DNA from: an uncultured Clostridia bacterium
GTDB taxonomy: Bacteria; Bacillota; Clostridia; Christensenellales; CAG-314
Assembly: GCA_947570215.1 (NCBI GenBank)
Contig: CANOTO010000002.1
Span: 1-64,000, forward strand
Reading direction: 5' to 3'
DNA length: 64,000 nt
Shown here one piece after another: positions 30,586 to 41,603 of the stretch; position 1 is the first letter of the stretch; every line of letters starts with the position of its first letter. Below the pieces are notes generated by a model, which saw nothing but the letters and a program-made list of their open reading frames with translations, was not told the DNA's origin and did not search any database. The translations under genes were made by a program, and so were the position numbers.

Positions 30586-31134
30586 ATGGAATTATTTGAT
30601 TTATACGACGTAAACCGCCGTCCGTTGGGTATTACTATGGAGCGCGGCGGCTTTCAGCCTAATGGCGTTTATCGCTTGGTTGTGCATATCTGCATATTTT
30701 CGTCAGACGGCAGAATGTTGTGTCAAAAGCGTGTAAGCAGTAAAAAGGTTTATCCCAACTTGTGGGATTTGTCCTGCGGAGGCTGTGTAGACGCGGGCGA
30801 AACGTCGATAGCGGGCGCATTGCGCGAAACCAAGGAAGAACTGGGCGTGGATTTGCCTGCCGACGTCACCCCGTCGCTGACCGTACATTTCAATTATGGC
30901 TTCGACGACGTGTATTGCGTTACAATGGACTTGGACGCGGACGACTTGAACATTCAGACGGAGGAAGTATCCGAAGTCCGTTGGTTTACGCAGGAAGAAA
31001 TTTGCCGATTGTTAGATTGCGGTAACTTCGTACCCTACGACAAGTCGTACATTGCGTATCTTTTTTATTGTCAGCATCATCGCGGGCTTACCGACAGGGA
31101 AAAGCCGCTGCAAGGAGACGTAAATGAACGCTGA
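30586..31134 (+). CDS. Nudix hydrolase
   Basis: The Nudix box GGCVDAGETSIAGALRETKE (residues 64-83) is complete and continues with ELG. The N-terminus (ELFDLYDVNRRPLGITMERG) is like isopentenyl-diphosphate isomerase-type and YfcD-type Nudix proteins, which hydrolyse or isomerise nucleotide- or phosphate-linked substrates. The exact substrate is unknown. GGAGG precedes the ATG. The stop overlaps the next gene start (31124) by 11 bases, so the two are co-translated. Confidence 0.88.
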   Translation: MELFDLYDVNRRPLGITMERGGFQPNGVYRLVVHICIFSSDGRMLCQKRVSSKKVYPNLWDLSCGGCVDAGETSIAGALRETKEELGVDLPADVTPSLTVHFNYGFDDVYCVTMDLDADDLNIQTEEVSEVRWFTQEEICRLLDCGNFVPYDKSYIAYLFYCQHHRGLTDREKPLQGDVNER

Positions 31135-32011
31135 ACTCGAAGGACGTATAAAACGGGCGATAAACGACGGCAAGTATATACAGGCTACGCGTATTTTTCT
31201 TATGCCGATTGACGTAGCCGACGCGCGGGACGTTTACAAATGGGTCGGCGACCCCGACGTTACAAGGTTTATGAATTACAGCACCTATACGTCTGTGTCG
31301 GACGTAGCGGACTGGATAAAAACGGACGGACACAAATCCTTCGGAATATTCTTAAAAGAGAGCGGGCAGCTTATCGGCGGCGGAGACGCGCGCAAGAACC
31401 GCAGCGGCGACACCGAACTCGGGTATAACCTTGCAAAAGCGTACTGGGGCAAGGGTTATTGCACCGAAGCGGTCAAGGCGCTTATTGCCTATAACGTCGC
31501 GCATGGAACGACGGACTTCGTATGCAGACACGCGAAAGATAACGTCCGTTCGTCAAGGGTAATACAAAAGTGCGGCTTTGTATACGTCAAGGACGGCTCG
31601 TATACGTCTTTCGACGGGCTTAGAACATTTGCCGATAAGGAATACGCGCTTCATATCAAACGCTTTGAAATGGACGTCGACAGCGAGTGGTTTTGCAAGA
31701 TAATACGCGGCGACAAAACGATTGAGCTGCGACTGAACGACGGCAAGCGGCGCGGTATTTCCGTCGGAGACTTTGTGATACTCAACAATCTCGACGGCAG
31801 CGCATTATTGCGTAAATGCGTAGTAGCGGTTACTCAATTGCATTATTTCGCCGATTTTAACGGGCTGTACGCTTCGCTCGATATGAGCAAATGCGGCTAC
31901 GGCGCGGATAAAAAAGCAAGCCCCGACGATATGTTAAAGTACTATTCCGCCGAACGCCAGGCGCAATACGGCGTAGTCGGTATACAATTCGAGTTATTGG
32001 CGGTTATGTGA
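31124..32011 (+). CDS. GNAT acetyltransferase fused to an ASCH domain
   Basis: Residues about 20-165 are a RimJ/RimL-type GNAT domain (FMNYSTYTSVSDVADWI, LGYNLAKAYWGKGYCTEAVK, NVRSSRVIQKCGF). Residues about 185-295 are an ASCH domain (WFCKIIRGDKTIELRLNDGK and GISVGDFVILNN), a PUA-like fold thought to bind RNA or nucleotides. The two domains normally occur as separate proteins. The single reading frame has no internal ribosome site at the junction that I can see. It overlaps the Nudix gene. The fusion may link acetylation to an RNA or nucleotide target; that is inference. Confidence 0.82.
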   Translation: MNAELEGRIKRAINDGKYIQATRIFLMPIDVADARDVYKWVGDPDVTRFMNYSTYTSVSDVADWIKTDGHKSFGIFLKESGQLIGGGDARKNRSGDTELGYNLAKAYWGKGYCTEAVKALIAYNVAHGTTDFVCRHAKDNVRSSRVIQKCGFVYVKDGSYTSFDGLRTFADKEYALHIKRFEMDVDSEWFCKIIRGDKTIELRLNDGKRRGISVGDFVILNNLDGSALLRKCVVAVTQLHYFADFNGLYASLDMSKCGYGADKKASPDDMLKYYSAERQAQYGVVGIQFELLAVM

Positions 32012-32020
32012 TAAAAGTAT

Positions 32021-32049
32021 TTGCAAAATAATTTTTGTTATGTTATACT
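32021..32049 (+). promoter_or_regulatory. promoter of tig
   Basis: TTGCAA (32021-32026), 17-bp spacer, TATACT (32044-32049). Confidence 0.65.
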
Positions 32050-32141
32050 TATATACTGTTGAAAACGCCGCTTATAAGCGGAAAATTATAAAAATACGGA
32101 CGGGATGGTATTTCGTCTGAGCATTTATTTGGAGGATTACA

Positions 32142-33434
32142 ATGAAATACACGCAAACAAGAGAAAAGAATACCTTGACTGTTACTTTCAAGATGGATTC
32201 GGCAGAGTGGGCTACGTTCGACAGACGCGCCTACGACCAAAACAAGGGCAAGTACAATATACCCGGATTCCGCAAGGGACACGCGCCCAAGAACGTAATC
32301 GAACAGCATTACGGCAAGGGACTTTTCTTCGAAGACGCGCTTTATATTGCCGCGCAAGAATATTATAGCGAATTTTTGGATAAAAATAAAAAGGTAGAAC
32401 CGGTATCCCGTCCCGCAATCGACGACAAATCCATATCTGCGGACGATAAGGGCGTTACCTTTGCGGTAGTGGTTACCGTCCGTCCGGAAATTACTCTCGG
32501 TCAGTACAAAGGCTTGGAAGTTAAAAAGACGCCCGTTCAAAAGGTTAAGCCCGCCGATGTCGACGCAGAGATTTCCAAGGTTCGGGAGCGCAACGCGCGC
32601 TTTGTAGAAGTGTCCGACCGCGCAGTGCAGGAGGGCGATCAAGTCAATCTCGATTACTGCGGCAAGGTTGACGGCGTAGCCTTCGAAGGCGGTACGGCAA
32701 CTAAGCAAACGCTTACAATCGGCTCTCACACCTTCATCGAAGGATTCGAAGAACAGCTTGTGGGGATGAACATAGGCGATACCAAGGACATAAACGTCAC
32801 ATTCCCCAAGGAATATCACGCCGAGAACCTTGCCGGCAAGCCCGCCGTGTTTACGGTAACTATCAACGGCATCACCGTTAAAGAGCTGCCTGCGTTGGAC
32901 GACGAATTTGCCAAGGACGTTTCGGAATTCAACACCCTTAAAGAATACAAGGACGATATCAAGAAGAATATAGCCGACCGTTATCAAAAGGACGCGGACA
33001 GCAAGGACGAAAGCAACCTTGTGGAAGCAGTGGTTAACGCAACGCCTATCGAGATTCCCGACGAAATGATACAAGAGCAAATCGACCAATACGTCGAAGA
33101 CTTCAAGTATCAGCTAAGTTATCAAGGTCTAAATATAGACAACTACTTCAAGTATACCAATACCACGATGAGCGACCTGCGCGCAAGCCATAAGGAACGC
33201 GCCGAAAAAGCCGTTCATACGCGTTTGGTTTTTGAAGAAATCGTCAAGACGGAAAAAATCAAAGCTTCGCAAAAGGCCGTCGATGCCAAGATTAAGGAAT
33301 ACGCACAGCGTATCGGCAAGCCGTTAGACGAACTAAACAAGGAACTTAACGAAGGGGATAAGTATTATTTCGAAAATCAGGTTATAACGGAAGCATTGCT
33401 TAGCCTGTTGAAGAAAGAAAATACGTTAGCGTAA
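32142..33434 (+). CDS. tig: trigger factor, ribosome-associated chaperone and prolyl isomerase
   Basis: Trigger factor binds the ribosome exit tunnel and folds new chains. The N-terminal ribosome-docking motif is IPGFRKGHAPKNV (residues 44-56). The FKBP-type PPIase domain shows EGDQVNLDYCGKVDGVAFEG near residues 163-182. The C-terminal SurA-like arm region fills the rest. At 430 residues it is of normal length. GGAGG at 32131-32135 is the ribosome site. The gene order tig-clpP-clpX-lon is the standard one in Firmicutes. Confidence 0.96.
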   Translation: MKYTQTREKNTLTVTFKMDSAEWATFDRRAYDQNKGKYNIPGFRKGHAPKNVIEQHYGKGLFFEDALYIAAQEYYSEFLDKNKKVEPVSRPAIDDKSISADDKGVTFAVVVTVRPEITLGQYKGLEVKKTPVQKVKPADVDAEISKVRERNARFVEVSDRAVQEGDQVNLDYCGKVDGVAFEGGTATKQTLTIGSHTFIEGFEEQLVGMNIGDTKDINVTFPKEYHAENLAGKPAVFTVTINGITVKELPALDDEFAKDVSEFNTLKEYKDDIKKNIADRYQKDADSKDESNLVEAVVNATPIEIPDEMIQEQIDQYVEDFKYQLSYQGLNIDNYFKYTNTTMSDLRASHKERAEKAVHTRLVFEEIVKTEKIKASQKAVDAKIKEYAQRIGKPLDELNKELNEGDKYYFENQVITEALLSLLKKENTLA

Positions 33435-33530
33435 AAACGTTTTTGAAACGTCGGGTAAATATTTTTATTTTCCCGACGTATATTATAAGCAGTTTGTCTG
33501 CGAGTTTACAAGGATTTTTAGGAGAATATT

Positions 33531-34118
33531 ATGACACTTGTACCTATGGTGGTAGACCGCACCGATAGCGGAGAAAGAAGCTTCGACATTTATTCCCGAC
33601 TGCTGGAAGACCGCGTGGTCTTTTTGTCGGGGCAGGTAACCAACGAATTGGCTAATCTTGTCGTTGCGCAGCTTATTTATTTGGAATCCAAGGACCCGAC
33701 CAAGGATATTTCGCTGTATATCAACAGCCCGGGCGGCGAAGTAACCGCGGGTATGGCTATTTACGACACTATGCGTTATATTCGCTGCGACGTTTCTACT
33801 ATTTGTATAGGAATGGCGGCGTCTATGGGCGCGTTTCTGCTTGCAAGCGGCGCCAAGGGCAAGCGTTTCGCACTGCCCAATTCGGAAATTATGATTCACC
33901 AAGTTTTGGGCGGATCGCAGGGACAGGCGTCCGACGTGGAAATTCAAACCAAGCAATTGCTCAAAACCAAGCAAAAGCTGAACAAGCTGCTTGCGGAAAA
34001 CGTCGGCAAGCCCGTATCGGTAGTGGAGAAGGATACCGACCGCGATAATTATTTGACGGCGGAAGAAGCCAAGGAATACGGCATTATCGATCAAGTATTT
34101 TATCAAAGAAGCGTTTGA
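33531..34118 (+). CDS. clpP: ATP-dependent Clp protease proteolytic subunit
   Basis: ClpP forms the tetradecameric chamber of the ClpXP protease. The catalytic triad is visible: Ser98 in GMAASMGAF, His123 in IMIHQ and Asp172 in DTDRDNYL. The 195-residue length is normal. The N-terminus ([20 protein letters not shown]) is the typical processed leader region. GGAG precedes the ATG. clpX follows 44 bases later. Confidence 0.97.
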   Translation: MTLVPMVVDRTDSGERSFDIYSRLLEDRVVFLSGQVTNELANLVVAQLIYLESKDPTKDISLYINSPGGEVTAGMAIYDTMRYIRCDVSTICIGMAASMGAFLLASGAKGKRFALPNSEIMIHQVLGGSQGQASDVEIQTKQLLKTKQKLNKLLAENVGKPVSVVEKDTDRDNYLTAEEAKEYGIIDQVFYQRSV

Positions 34119-34162
34119 AACGGCGTTTCGAACGATTAAGTAACAAGGAGACTGTTTATTAA

Positions 34163-35377
34163 ATGCAGAATTGTTCTTTTTGCGGAAAAAGCGAAGACAA
34201 GGTAAGAAATCTGTTCGCAGGTCCCAACGGCGCGTATATTTGCAACGAATGCGTAGAGACCTGTATGGCTATGATAGATAACGAACAGTGCGCTCGCGTC
34301 GACAGCTCTTTCAGCTTATTGAAGCCCGCCGAAATCAAGGCGGAGTTAGACAAATACGTCGTCGGTCAGGACGACGCTAAAAAAACGCTGTCCGTAGCAG
34401 TGTATAACCATTACAAGCGCGTGTTAAACCGCGGCGGAAAAGCGGACGACGAAGTGGAATTGGAAAAGAGCAATATTCTTATGCTTGGGCCTACGGGCTG
34501 CGGCAAGACTTTGCTCGCCAAAACCTTGGCTAAAATATTGGACGTTCCGTTCGCCGTGGCAGACGCGACTACGCTTACCGAAGCGGGGTACGTCGGCGAA
34601 GACGTGGAAAATATTTTGCTCAAGCTTATACAGGCGGCGGACTACGACGTTGAAAAGGCGGAAAAGGGTATTATTTATATCGACGAAATAGACAAAATCG
34701 CCAAGAAGTCGGAGAACGTATCCATAACCCGCGACGTTTCGGGCGAAGGCGTTCAGCAGGCGCTGCTCAAAATTATCGAAAGCACCGTAGCAAACGTTCC
34801 CCCGCAGGGCGGACGTAAGCATCCGCAGGCGGAAAGTATCCCTATCGATACTACTAATATTCTGTTTATATGCGGCGGAGCTTTCGTCGGATTGGATAAA
34901 ATAGCGGAAAAACGTCAGCAGGGCGCGGGGCTCGGCTTCGGCAACCAAATAAAAAGCTGCGAAGAAGTGGACCACGCAGAGCTTGTCAAGAGCTTGCAAC
35001 CGCAGGACTTCATCAAGTACGGTCTTATTCCCGAGTTCGTGGGCAGGCTGCCTATTACCGTAGGACTGTCTCCGTTAAACGAAGACGCCTTGGTGAAAAT
35101 TCTTACCGAGCCGAAGAATTCGCTTGTCAAGCAGTATACAAAGCTTTTCAAGTTGGACGATATCGATTTGGAGTTCGAAAAGGAAGCGATTGTGGCGATA
35201 GCGCGCAAATCGCTGCGGCTTAAAACCGGCGCAAGAGGATTGCGCTCGGTGCTGGAAAATATAATGTTAGGCTGTATGTACGACGCCCCGAGCTTGGGCG
35301 ACGTAGAATCGGTGTGCATTACGCGTCAATGCGTAGAAGAAAACAACCAGCCGCAAATCAAACGTCGGGCAAGTTAA
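34163..35377 (+). CDS. clpX: ATP-dependent Clp protease ATP-binding subunit
   Basis: ClpX unfolds substrates and feeds ClpP. The N-terminal zinc-binding domain uses Cys4, Cys7, Cys27 and Cys30 ([20 protein letters not shown]). Walker A reads GPTGCGKT near residue 109 and Walker [10 protein letters not shown] near residue 170. The IGF-type loop for ClpP docking reads LGFGNQIKS and is somewhat changed. The 404 residues are slightly fewer than usual because the C-terminal tail is short. It is co-oriented with clpP. Confidence 0.97.
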   Translation: MQNCSFCGKSEDKVRNLFAGPNGAYICNECVETCMAMIDNEQCARVDSSFSLLKPAEIKAELDKYVVGQDDAKKTLSVAVYNHYKRVLNRGGKADDEVELEKSNILMLGPTGCGKTLLAKTLAKILDVPFAVADATTLTEAGYVGEDVENILLKLIQAADYDVEKAEKGIIYIDEIDKIAKKSENVSITRDVSGEGVQQALLKIIESTVANVPPQGGRKHPQAESIPIDTTNILFICGGAFVGLDKIAEKRQQGAGLGFGNQIKSCEEVDHAELVKSLQPQDFIKYGLIPEFVGRLPITVGLSPLNEDALVKILTEPKNSLVKQYTKLFKLDDIDLEFEKEAIVAIARKSLRLKTGARGLRSVLENIMLGCMYDAPSLGDVESVCITRQCVEENNQPQIKRRAS

Positions 35378-35387
35378 AGCAGCTTAT

Positions 35388-35420
35388 AAGGTCGGAACGC
35401 GTAGATGCTCCGACCTTTTT
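35388..35420 (+). terminator. terminator after clpX
   Basis: AAGGTCGGA (35388-35396) pairs with TCCGACCTT (35409-35417), followed by TTTTT. Confidence 0.85.
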
Positions 35421-35644
35421 GCTGTAACGAGCTGCGGCTTTTTATTCGGCTTACGCGAATGTTGCCGTCATTTTGTTGCAAGAATACGCTTTTTAAGATA
35501 TACTTAAACTTAATATTTTATTATCTGTAAATAGCTGTATTGCGCGGCTGCCGCGGTAACGCCGCGCAAACCGCTTGCGTCAAGCGATAATAAAATCGGC
35601 TAAAATATGCAAACTAACGAAAAGACGAAATAAAGGAGTACCAA

Positions 35645-37957
35645 GTGACACGATACGACAATTTGCCCGTTTTGGCAATGCGCGGAAACTTTTTCTTTCC
35701 CAATATCCGCGCCAAGGTAGAAGTTGCCAGAGAAATTTCCCGTAACGCAATCAAGTTCGCTCTCGATAACGGCGGTAAGTTTTTTATGGTAAGTCAGCTG
35801 GACGGAACCAAGCCGTCGCCTACAAGCCCCGCGGATATGTACGCGGTTGGCGTAGTTACGGAGATAGCTTCCGTCGAATCTGCAACCAGCGAAGCCACAG
35901 TTATTATGGCGAGGACGATAGAAGTTGCGCGCGTAGTCAATATGACTATGAACGACCGCATTATTTTCGCTAACGTGGAAACGTTGGATTTCACCTGCAA
36001 AAATAACGTGGAAACCCGCGCCTTATTCGAAGAAACGCTGAAGTATATCGGCAAACTTGCGGAAACGGACAAAAACATAAATAAGATAGAACTTAAAAAC
36101 TTTTCCGTCTCGCAGGACGTAGATTACTTGGCTTTTACCAACGTGATAGCCAACGAGATAGTTACGCGTTTGGACGTGCGTCAGTCCGTTTTGGAAGAAA
36201 CGTCCGTCGAAGCGCGCCTTGAAAAGATATGCGTGTATATCGAAGGTGAAATGGAGATTGTCCGCGCCGAAAAACGCATACAGAACCGAGTAAAGCAGCA
36301 GGTGCAGGACGGTCAGAAGGAATACTATCTTCGTGAGCAGATGAAGGCTATTTCCGCCGAGCTCGGCGACGACGCCAATGAAAAGCAGGATTATTTGGAC
36401 AAAATAAAGAACAGCGGTATGCCTGCCGAAGTGGCAGACAAGGCCAACAAGGAACTGAACCGCCTGTCCAAGATGTCGCCTACTTCTCCCGACGCAGCGG
36501 TTATACGCAATTATCTCGATTGGCTGTGCGACGTGCCTTGGACAAAGGAAACGGCTGACAACAAGGACCTTAAAAAAGCGCGCGAAATCTTAGACGAAGA
36601 TCATTACGGGCTGGAAAAGATAAAGGACAGAATCATCGAATATCTTGCCGTAATGCAGCTGACGGGCAAGCTCAACGGACCTATACTCTGTTTCGTCGGT
36701 CCCCCGGGAGTGGGCAAAACGTCTATAGTGCGCAGCATTGCCCGCGCGCTTGACCGCAAGTATCTGCGCGTAAGCCTTGGCGGCGTGCGCGACGAAGCGG
36801 AAATACGCGGACACCGCAGAACGTACGTAGGCGCAATACCCGGCAAAATCATTTATATGATGAAACAGGCGGGCTGCGTCAACCCTGTGCTGCTTTTGGA
36901 CGAAATAGATAAAATGGGCAAGGACAACCGCGGAGACCCCGCAAGCGCAATGCTGGAAGTTTTGGACCCCGAGCAGAATTTCAGTTTTACCGACCATTTT
37001 ATGGAAGTCCCGTACGACCTGTCCAAGGTTTTGTTTGTGTGTACCGCAAACGCCACGGACGATATACCCGAACCGCTTTTGGACCGTATGGAAGTAATAG
37101 AGCTTTCGGGCTATACGGAGCTGGAAAAAATAGAAATCGCCAACAAATTTTTGTTGAAAAAAAATCTCGCGCTGCACGGCATACCCGATAACGCAATAGA
37201 AATTACTAACGACGCTTACGCAAAAATAGTGGAACGCTACACGGGCGAATCGGGAGTAAGAAATTTAGAACGTCAGATAGCAGCCATATGCCGTAAGGTT
37301 GCTATCCGTCTTGTCGAAGACGGCGAAGCTCGCGTAATCGTCACGGCGGACAATTTGCGCGACTTCTTGGGCGCCGAAAAGCACAAGGATGAAATGAATA
37401 TCATTCCCGACACGGTGGGCAGCGCGCGCGGTCTTGCTTGGACGCGCATAGGCGGCGTAACGTTAAACGTTGACGCAACGCTGTTTCAGGGCAAGGGCGA
37501 AGTGCAGCTAACGGGAAATTTGGGCGACGTGATGAAGGAGTCCGCCCGTACGGCAATATCCTTGGTCAAGAGCCTTGCCGACGAATACGGCATAGACAAG
37601 AAACGCTTTGCCGAAACGGATATTCACATTCACGTGCCCGAAGGAGCTATTCCCAAGGACGGACCGTCCGCAGGTATAACTATGGCTACGGTGGTTATGT
37701 CGGCGTTTTCCGGCATACCCGTTTCCGGTAAGGTGGCTATGACTGGCGAGATAACGCTTCGCGGCAAGGTTTTGCCGATAGGCGGCTTGCGCGAAAAGGC
37801 TCTTGCCGCGTACCGCATAGGCATACGCAAGATTATCATTCCCAAGGACAACGAACGCGACCTTGAAGAAATTCCCAAGGAAGTACGCGATAATATCAAA
37901 TTTGTACTTGCGGAAGATATTGCCACGGTGTACAAACACGCATTGGTAAAACGGTAA
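35645..37957 (+). CDS. lon: ATP-dependent protease La
   Basis: Lon degrades damaged and regulatory proteins. The N-terminal LON domain (LPVLAMRGNFFFPNIRAKVE) is followed by the AAA+ module with Walker A GPPGVGKT near residue 352 and by the protease domain with the Ser-Lys dyad, DGPSAG near residue 675 and GKVLPIGGLREKALAA. The 770-residue length is normal. The start codon is GTG at 35645, supported by AAAGGAG 6 bases before it. It has its own leader of about 220 bases after the clpX terminator, with a GC-rich inverted repeat (GCGCGGC/GCCGCGC) around 35538-35563. Confidence 0.96.
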   Translation: MTRYDNLPVLAMRGNFFFPNIRAKVEVAREISRNAIKFALDNGGKFFMVSQLDGTKPSPTSPADMYAVGVVTEIASVESATSEATVIMARTIEVARVVNMTMNDRIIFANVETLDFTCKNNVETRALFEETLKYIGKLAETDKNINKIELKNFSVSQDVDYLAFTNVIANEIVTRLDVRQSVLEETSVEARLEKICVYIEGEMEIVRAEKRIQNRVKQQVQDGQKEYYLREQMKAISAELGDDANEKQDYLDKIKNSGMPAEVADKANKELNRLSKMSPTSPDAAVIRNYLDWLCDVPWTKETADNKDLKKAREILDEDHYGLEKIKDRIIEYLAVMQLTGKLNGPILCFVGPPGVGKTSIVRSIARALDRKYLRVSLGGVRDEAEIRGHRRTYVGAIPGKIIYMMKQAGCVNPVLLLDEIDKMGKDNRGDPASAMLEVLDPEQNFSFTDHFMEVPYDLSKVLFVCTANATDDIPEPLLDRMEVIELSGYTELEKIEIANKFLLKKNLALHGIPDNAIEITNDAYAKIVERYTGESGVRNLERQIAAICRKVAIRLVEDGEARVIVTADNLRDFLGAEKHKDEMNIIPDTVGSARGLAWTRIGGVTLNVDATLFQGKGEVQLTGNLGDVMKESARTAISLVKSLADEYGIDKKRFAETDIHIHVPEGAIPKDGPSAGITMATVVMSAFSGIPVSGKVAMTGEITLRGKVLPIGGLREKALAAYRIGIRKIIIPKDNERDLEEIPKEVRDNIKFVLAEDIATVYKHALVKR

Positions 37958-37966
37958 AGTAAGGCG

Positions 37967-38002
37967 ATTATCCCGACGGAAAAACCGTCGGGATAATTTT
38001 TT
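37967..38002 (+). terminator. terminator after lon
   Basis: ATTATCCCGACGG (37967-37979) pairs with CCGTCGGGATAAT (37985-37997), followed by a T-run. Confidence 0.92.
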
Positions 38003-38115
38003 GAAATAATTTTTAACTTTTTTGCAAATTCTTAGGGGAATTTTGCGGTTTGCGCGGTATTTATTTGTAGGTAAAGTTCGTGAACTGACGAAAAGGGGAC
38101 AAGCATAGCGTATTT

Positions 38116-39885
38116 ATGGCGGATTTGACGGATTTTATACAGCAGGTAAAACGCGCCAACGACATAGTGGACGTAATCGGCTCATATTTGGAATTACGCA
38201 GAAGCGGAACCAATTTTATGGCGCGCTGTCCTTTTCACGGAGAAAAAACCGCCAGCTTCAACGTTAACCGCAATATGCAGATATACAAGTGTTTCGGCTG
38301 CGGCGTAAGCGGCGACGTTATAAAATTCGTACAGGAGTACGAGAGCTTGACTTTTATGGAAGCGTTGGAAAAGCTTGCCAAACGCGCCGATATCAAGATG
38401 CCGGAGCTTTCGTCCGACAAGCGGGACGGCGAGCGCGCCGCCCGTAAAAAAAAGCAGGACGTTTACTTGGAAATATGCCGCGATACCGCGATATTTTACT
38501 ACAAGCAGTACTACGGACCGCGCGGTCAAACCGCTCGCGATTACGTACAGAGCCGAGGTTTTTCCGCAGATACGGTCAAGAAATTCGGCATAGGGTATTC
38601 TCCCGATAGCCGTTCGCTGGTTAGCTATCTAAGAAGCAAGGGCTATTCCGACGAAGACTGTCTTGCCTGCGGCGTTATTCAGCGTAAGTCTGCCGACGGC
38701 AATTCCGACAAATTCGACGCGCTGTCCCGCCGACTGATAATCCCCATATTCAATATGCAGGGCAAAGTTATAGCGTTCGGCGGGCGCGGTATGACGGAAG
38801 ATATCACAAGATACGGAAAGTACAAAAATACTTCCGAAACGCCGTTGTTTTCCAAAAAAGACAATTTGTTCGCAATCAATATAGCCAAGGAGCAAAAGCA
38901 GCAGTCGGCTTTGCCCAATATTGTGGTTGTCGAAGGGTATATGGACGTAATAGCTATGTACCAAGCGGGCTTTAAGCGCGCGGTAGCCAGTATGGGTACG
39001 AGTCTTACGGATAATCAAGCCAAATGGCTGTCTCGGTTAACTTCCACGGTATACATATGCTACGACGGCGACTCCGCCGGTCAGAAAGCGACGGTACGCG
39101 GGCTGGATATATTGGACAAGGCGGGCTTGGAAGTAAAGGTTATGTCTGTTCCCGAGCGTTTAGATCCCGACGAGTATATCAAAAAATACGGCTCGGACGC
39201 GTTCGAACGGCTAATCGACGCCGCGCTTCCTCTTGCCGATTACAAGCTAAAACTGCTGGAAAACGCTTTCCCAATCGATACGGCGGATACGGCAAAGCGC
39301 AACGACAATCTCGCAAAGTTTGTAAAGGGCGCGCTTATAATGTTAAAACAGTTGGACGACGTGCGACAGTCGCAGTATATTACGGCAGTGTCGTTAAAAA
39401 CGGGTTTTTCGCAGGAGTATATACGTCGCAAGCTTATGGAAGAACCGAACGACGCGGCAACCGCGCCCGAAATATCGGAACAGCTTTCTCCTGAAACGCG
39501 CGCCAAGTATTTTGTAGCCGCAAGCCTGCTTGCAGGCGAAGACTACGCCGTAATTAACGAAAAGCCGCTGTGCGACACCCTGTTTTTGTCCGACTTGTAC
39601 GATTATATAATAGAGTGCCGTAATCAGGGAGTAAAGCCTTCGGCGGATATGCTGTATACAGTGTGTCCGAACGCAGCCGAATCGGAGTATTCCGCAATTA
39701 TCGACGTGGATTTCGGTAAAAGCAGATACAAGCAGAACGCGCAGTATTTTGCCGAGTGCTACGAGCTTATAGTAAAGGAAAAGCTTCGCCGTAAACGTGA
39801 CGAGTTGCTTGCAAAAATAAAACGGAATCCGGACGATTCTCAGCTTTTGAACGAATTGTATTCGATTTCCACAAAATTGAATTGA
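38116..39885 (+). CDS. dnaG: DNA primase
   Basis: DnaG makes RNA primers at the replication fork. The CHC2 zinc finger uses Cys38, His41, Cys59 and Cys62 ([23 protein letters not shown]). The TOPRIM core shows [17 protein letters not shown] and [13 protein letters not shown]. The C-terminal helicase-binding part is present. The 589-residue length is normal. The ribosome site before ATG 38116 is weak and distant (GGGGA at 38095-38099). It leads the classical dnaG-rpoD pair. Confidence 0.95.
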   Translation: MADLTDFIQQVKRANDIVDVIGSYLELRRSGTNFMARCPFHGEKTASFNVNRNMQIYKCFGCGVSGDVIKFVQEYESLTFMEALEKLAKRADIKMPELSSDKRDGERAARKKKQDVYLEICRDTAIFYYKQYYGPRGQTARDYVQSRGFSADTVKKFGIGYSPDSRSLVSYLRSKGYSDEDCLACGVIQRKSADGNSDKFDALSRRLIIPIFNMQGKVIAFGGRGMTEDITRYGKYKNTSETPLFSKKDNLFAINIAKEQKQQSALPNIVVVEGYMDVIAMYQAGFKRAVASMGTSLTDNQAKWLSRLTSTVYICYDGDSAGQKATVRGLDILDKAGLEVKVMSVPERLDPDEYIKKYGSDAFERLIDAALPLADYKLKLLENAFPIDTADTAKRNDNLAKFVKGALIMLKQLDDVRQSQYITAVSLKTGFSQEYIRRKLMEEPNDAATAPEISEQLSPETRAKYFVAASLLAGEDYAVINEKPLCDTLFLSDLYDYIIECRNQGVKPSADMLYTVCPNAAESEYSAIIDVDFGKSRYKQNAQYFAECYELIVKEKLRRKRDELLAKIKRNPDDSQLLNELYSISTKLN

Positions 39886-39910
39886 ACCTACCAAGGGGGT
39901 ACGCTTAATA

Positions 39911-40960
39911 ATGGAACTGACGCAGAACTATCTTCAAGCGCTTGCTGCGGAGATAAAAACGGGCGGAGTAGACAAGATTTCCTTCGAAGATCTCGAGACG
40001 AGATTGGAAAAGTTAGAACTCACGCCCGAGCAAAACGCCGAAATATACAAGTTTTTGGAGGATAACGGGGTTAAAATAGTGGATACCTTCGACAAGGACA
40101 ACTCCGCTCTGTACAAAAGCATCGGGGACGTCGCGGTGGACGACCCCGTCAAGATGTATCTTAAAGATATAGGTAAGGTGCCTTTGCTATCCAGCGAAGA
40201 AGAATCCGACCTGTCCCGCCGAATGATAGACGGCGACGAAGACGCAAAGCAAAAGCTGTCCGAAGCTAATCTCCGTTTGGTGGTATCCATAGCAAAACGC
40301 TACGTCGGGCGCGGAATGCTGTTTTTGGACCTTATACAGGAAGGCAATTTGGGCTTGATGAAGGCTGTGGAAAAGTTCGACTATACCAAAGGGTTCAAGT
40401 TCAGCACCTACGCGACTTGGTGGATTCGCCAAGCCATAACCCGCGCGATAGCCGACCAAGCGCGTACTATACGTATTCCCGTACATATGGTTGAAACAAT
40501 TAACCGTCAGGTTCGCGCGCAGCGTACGCTGCTTCAGGAACTGGGGCGCGAACCCACTCCCGAAGAAATAGGCGAGTATATGGGTATACCCGCGGATAAG
40601 GTTATCGAGATTCAAAAGATAGCGCAGGACCCCGTAAGTCTCGAAACGCCGATAGGCGAAGAAGAAGACAGTCATTTGGTGGACTTCATCGAAGATACCA
40701 AGACCGTAGCCCCCGGCGACGCCGCGGCGCAGTCTATGCTGCGCGAACAGCTTATACAGGCGTTGCACAAGCTTACCCCGCGCGAAGAAAAAGTCATACG
40801 CTTGAGATACGGCTTGGACGACGGCAAACAGAGAACTCTCGAAGAAGTGGGGCGCGAATTCAACGTTACGAGAGAGCGCATACGGCAGATAGAAGCCAAG
40901 GCTTTAAGAAAGCTCCGCAACCCTACCAAGTCCAAGAAGCTGCGCGATTATTTGGATTGA
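39911..40960 (+). CDS. rpoD: primary RNA polymerase sigma factor (sigma-70/SigA)
   Basis: Primary sigma factor for housekeeping promoters. Region 1.2 starts at [16 protein letters not shown], region 2 includes [20 protein letters not shown] and [20 protein letters not shown], and region 4 ends with [20 protein letters not shown]. The 349-residue length is that of compact Firmicutes SigA with a short region 1.1. The many TTGACA-17-TATAAT promoters in the window agree with this factor. The stop is one base before the trmK start region. Confidence 0.96.
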   Translation: MELTQNYLQALAAEIKTGGVDKISFEDLETRLEKLELTPEQNAEIYKFLEDNGVKIVDTFDKDNSALYKSIGDVAVDDPVKMYLKDIGKVPLLSSEEESDLSRRMIDGDEDAKQKLSEANLRLVVSIAKRYVGRGMLFLDLIQEGNLGLMKAVEKFDYTKGFKFSTYATWWIRQAITRAIADQARTIRIPVHMVETINRQVRAQRTLLQELGREPTPEEIGEYMGIPADKVIEIQKIAQDPVSLETPIGEEEDSHLVDFIEDTKTVAPGDAAAQSMLREQLIQALHKLTPREEKVIRLRYGLDDGKQRTLEEVGREFNVTRERIRQIEAKALRKLRNPTKSKKLRDYLD

Positions 40961-40961
40961 T

Positions 40962-41600
40962 ATGCTTACCAAAAGGTTGGAAAAACTTGTGTCCGTTATC
41001 CCGTGCTCCGACACGCTTGCGGACATTGGGTGCGACCACGGCTACGTCGGAATAGAAGCTCTTAAACGCGGACTGGCTAACCGAGTAGTTTTTGTCGACG
41101 TATCAGGCGAATGCTTGGCAAAAGCCCGCAGAAACTGCCCCGAAGGGCTTGTGGCGCGCGCTTCTTTCGTTTGTCAGGACGGAATAGGTAGTATACGTAC
41201 GGATACTGCGGCTATTTGCGGTATGGGCGGATTGGAAATAATATCTATCTTGGACAACGCGGAAGCCCTGCCCGACGCGTTGGTTTTGCAGCCTATGCGC
41301 AACGTGCGCGACGTGCGAGAAAGGCTTACTCGCAGCTACGATATCGTAGTAGACGACAAAATATCGGACGGCAAGTTCTACGACGTTATAGCGGCGGTAA
41401 AATGCGACGGCGGCTGTAAGCTGACCGAAGCGGAGTTGGAATTCGGGCGCGGCAATCTCGCAGAGCCGTCGGCGGATTTTCGGGCTTATTTGGAAAACGA
41501 ACGGACGAAGCTTATCGGTATTCTCGAGCGGTGCAACGCTGCGGAAGTATCGGACAGATTAAACTTCGTATGCAAAATTATGGAAGAAATAAGGAGATAA
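40962..41600 (+). CDS. trmK: tRNA (adenine(22)-N(1))-methyltransferase
   Basis: TrmK methylates A22 of bacterial tRNAs. The AdoMet motif reads LADIGCDHGYVGIEALKRG (residues 18-36). The family motifs ICGMGGLEI and LQPMRNVRDVRERL follow. The 212-residue length is slightly short because the C-terminal helical part is reduced. It starts one base after rpoD and is followed 3 bases later by the zinc-ribbon gene; this order is typical for Firmicutes. Confidence 0.92.
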   Translation: MLTKRLEKLVSVIPCSDTLADIGCDHGYVGIEALKRGLANRVVFVDVSGECLAKARRNCPEGLVARASFVCQDGIGSIRTDTAAICGMGGLEIISILDNAEALPDALVLQPMRNVRDVRERLTRSYDIVVDDKISDGKFYDVIAAVKCDGGCKLTEAELEFGRGNLAEPSADFRAYLENERTKLIGILERCNAAEVSDRLNFVCKIMEEIRR

Positions 41601-41603
41601 ATT

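Noticed and set aside
32049-33089. Minus-strand open frame (346 codons) inside tig
   Set aside because: It is a shadow of trigger factor; the plus strand has all family motifs.
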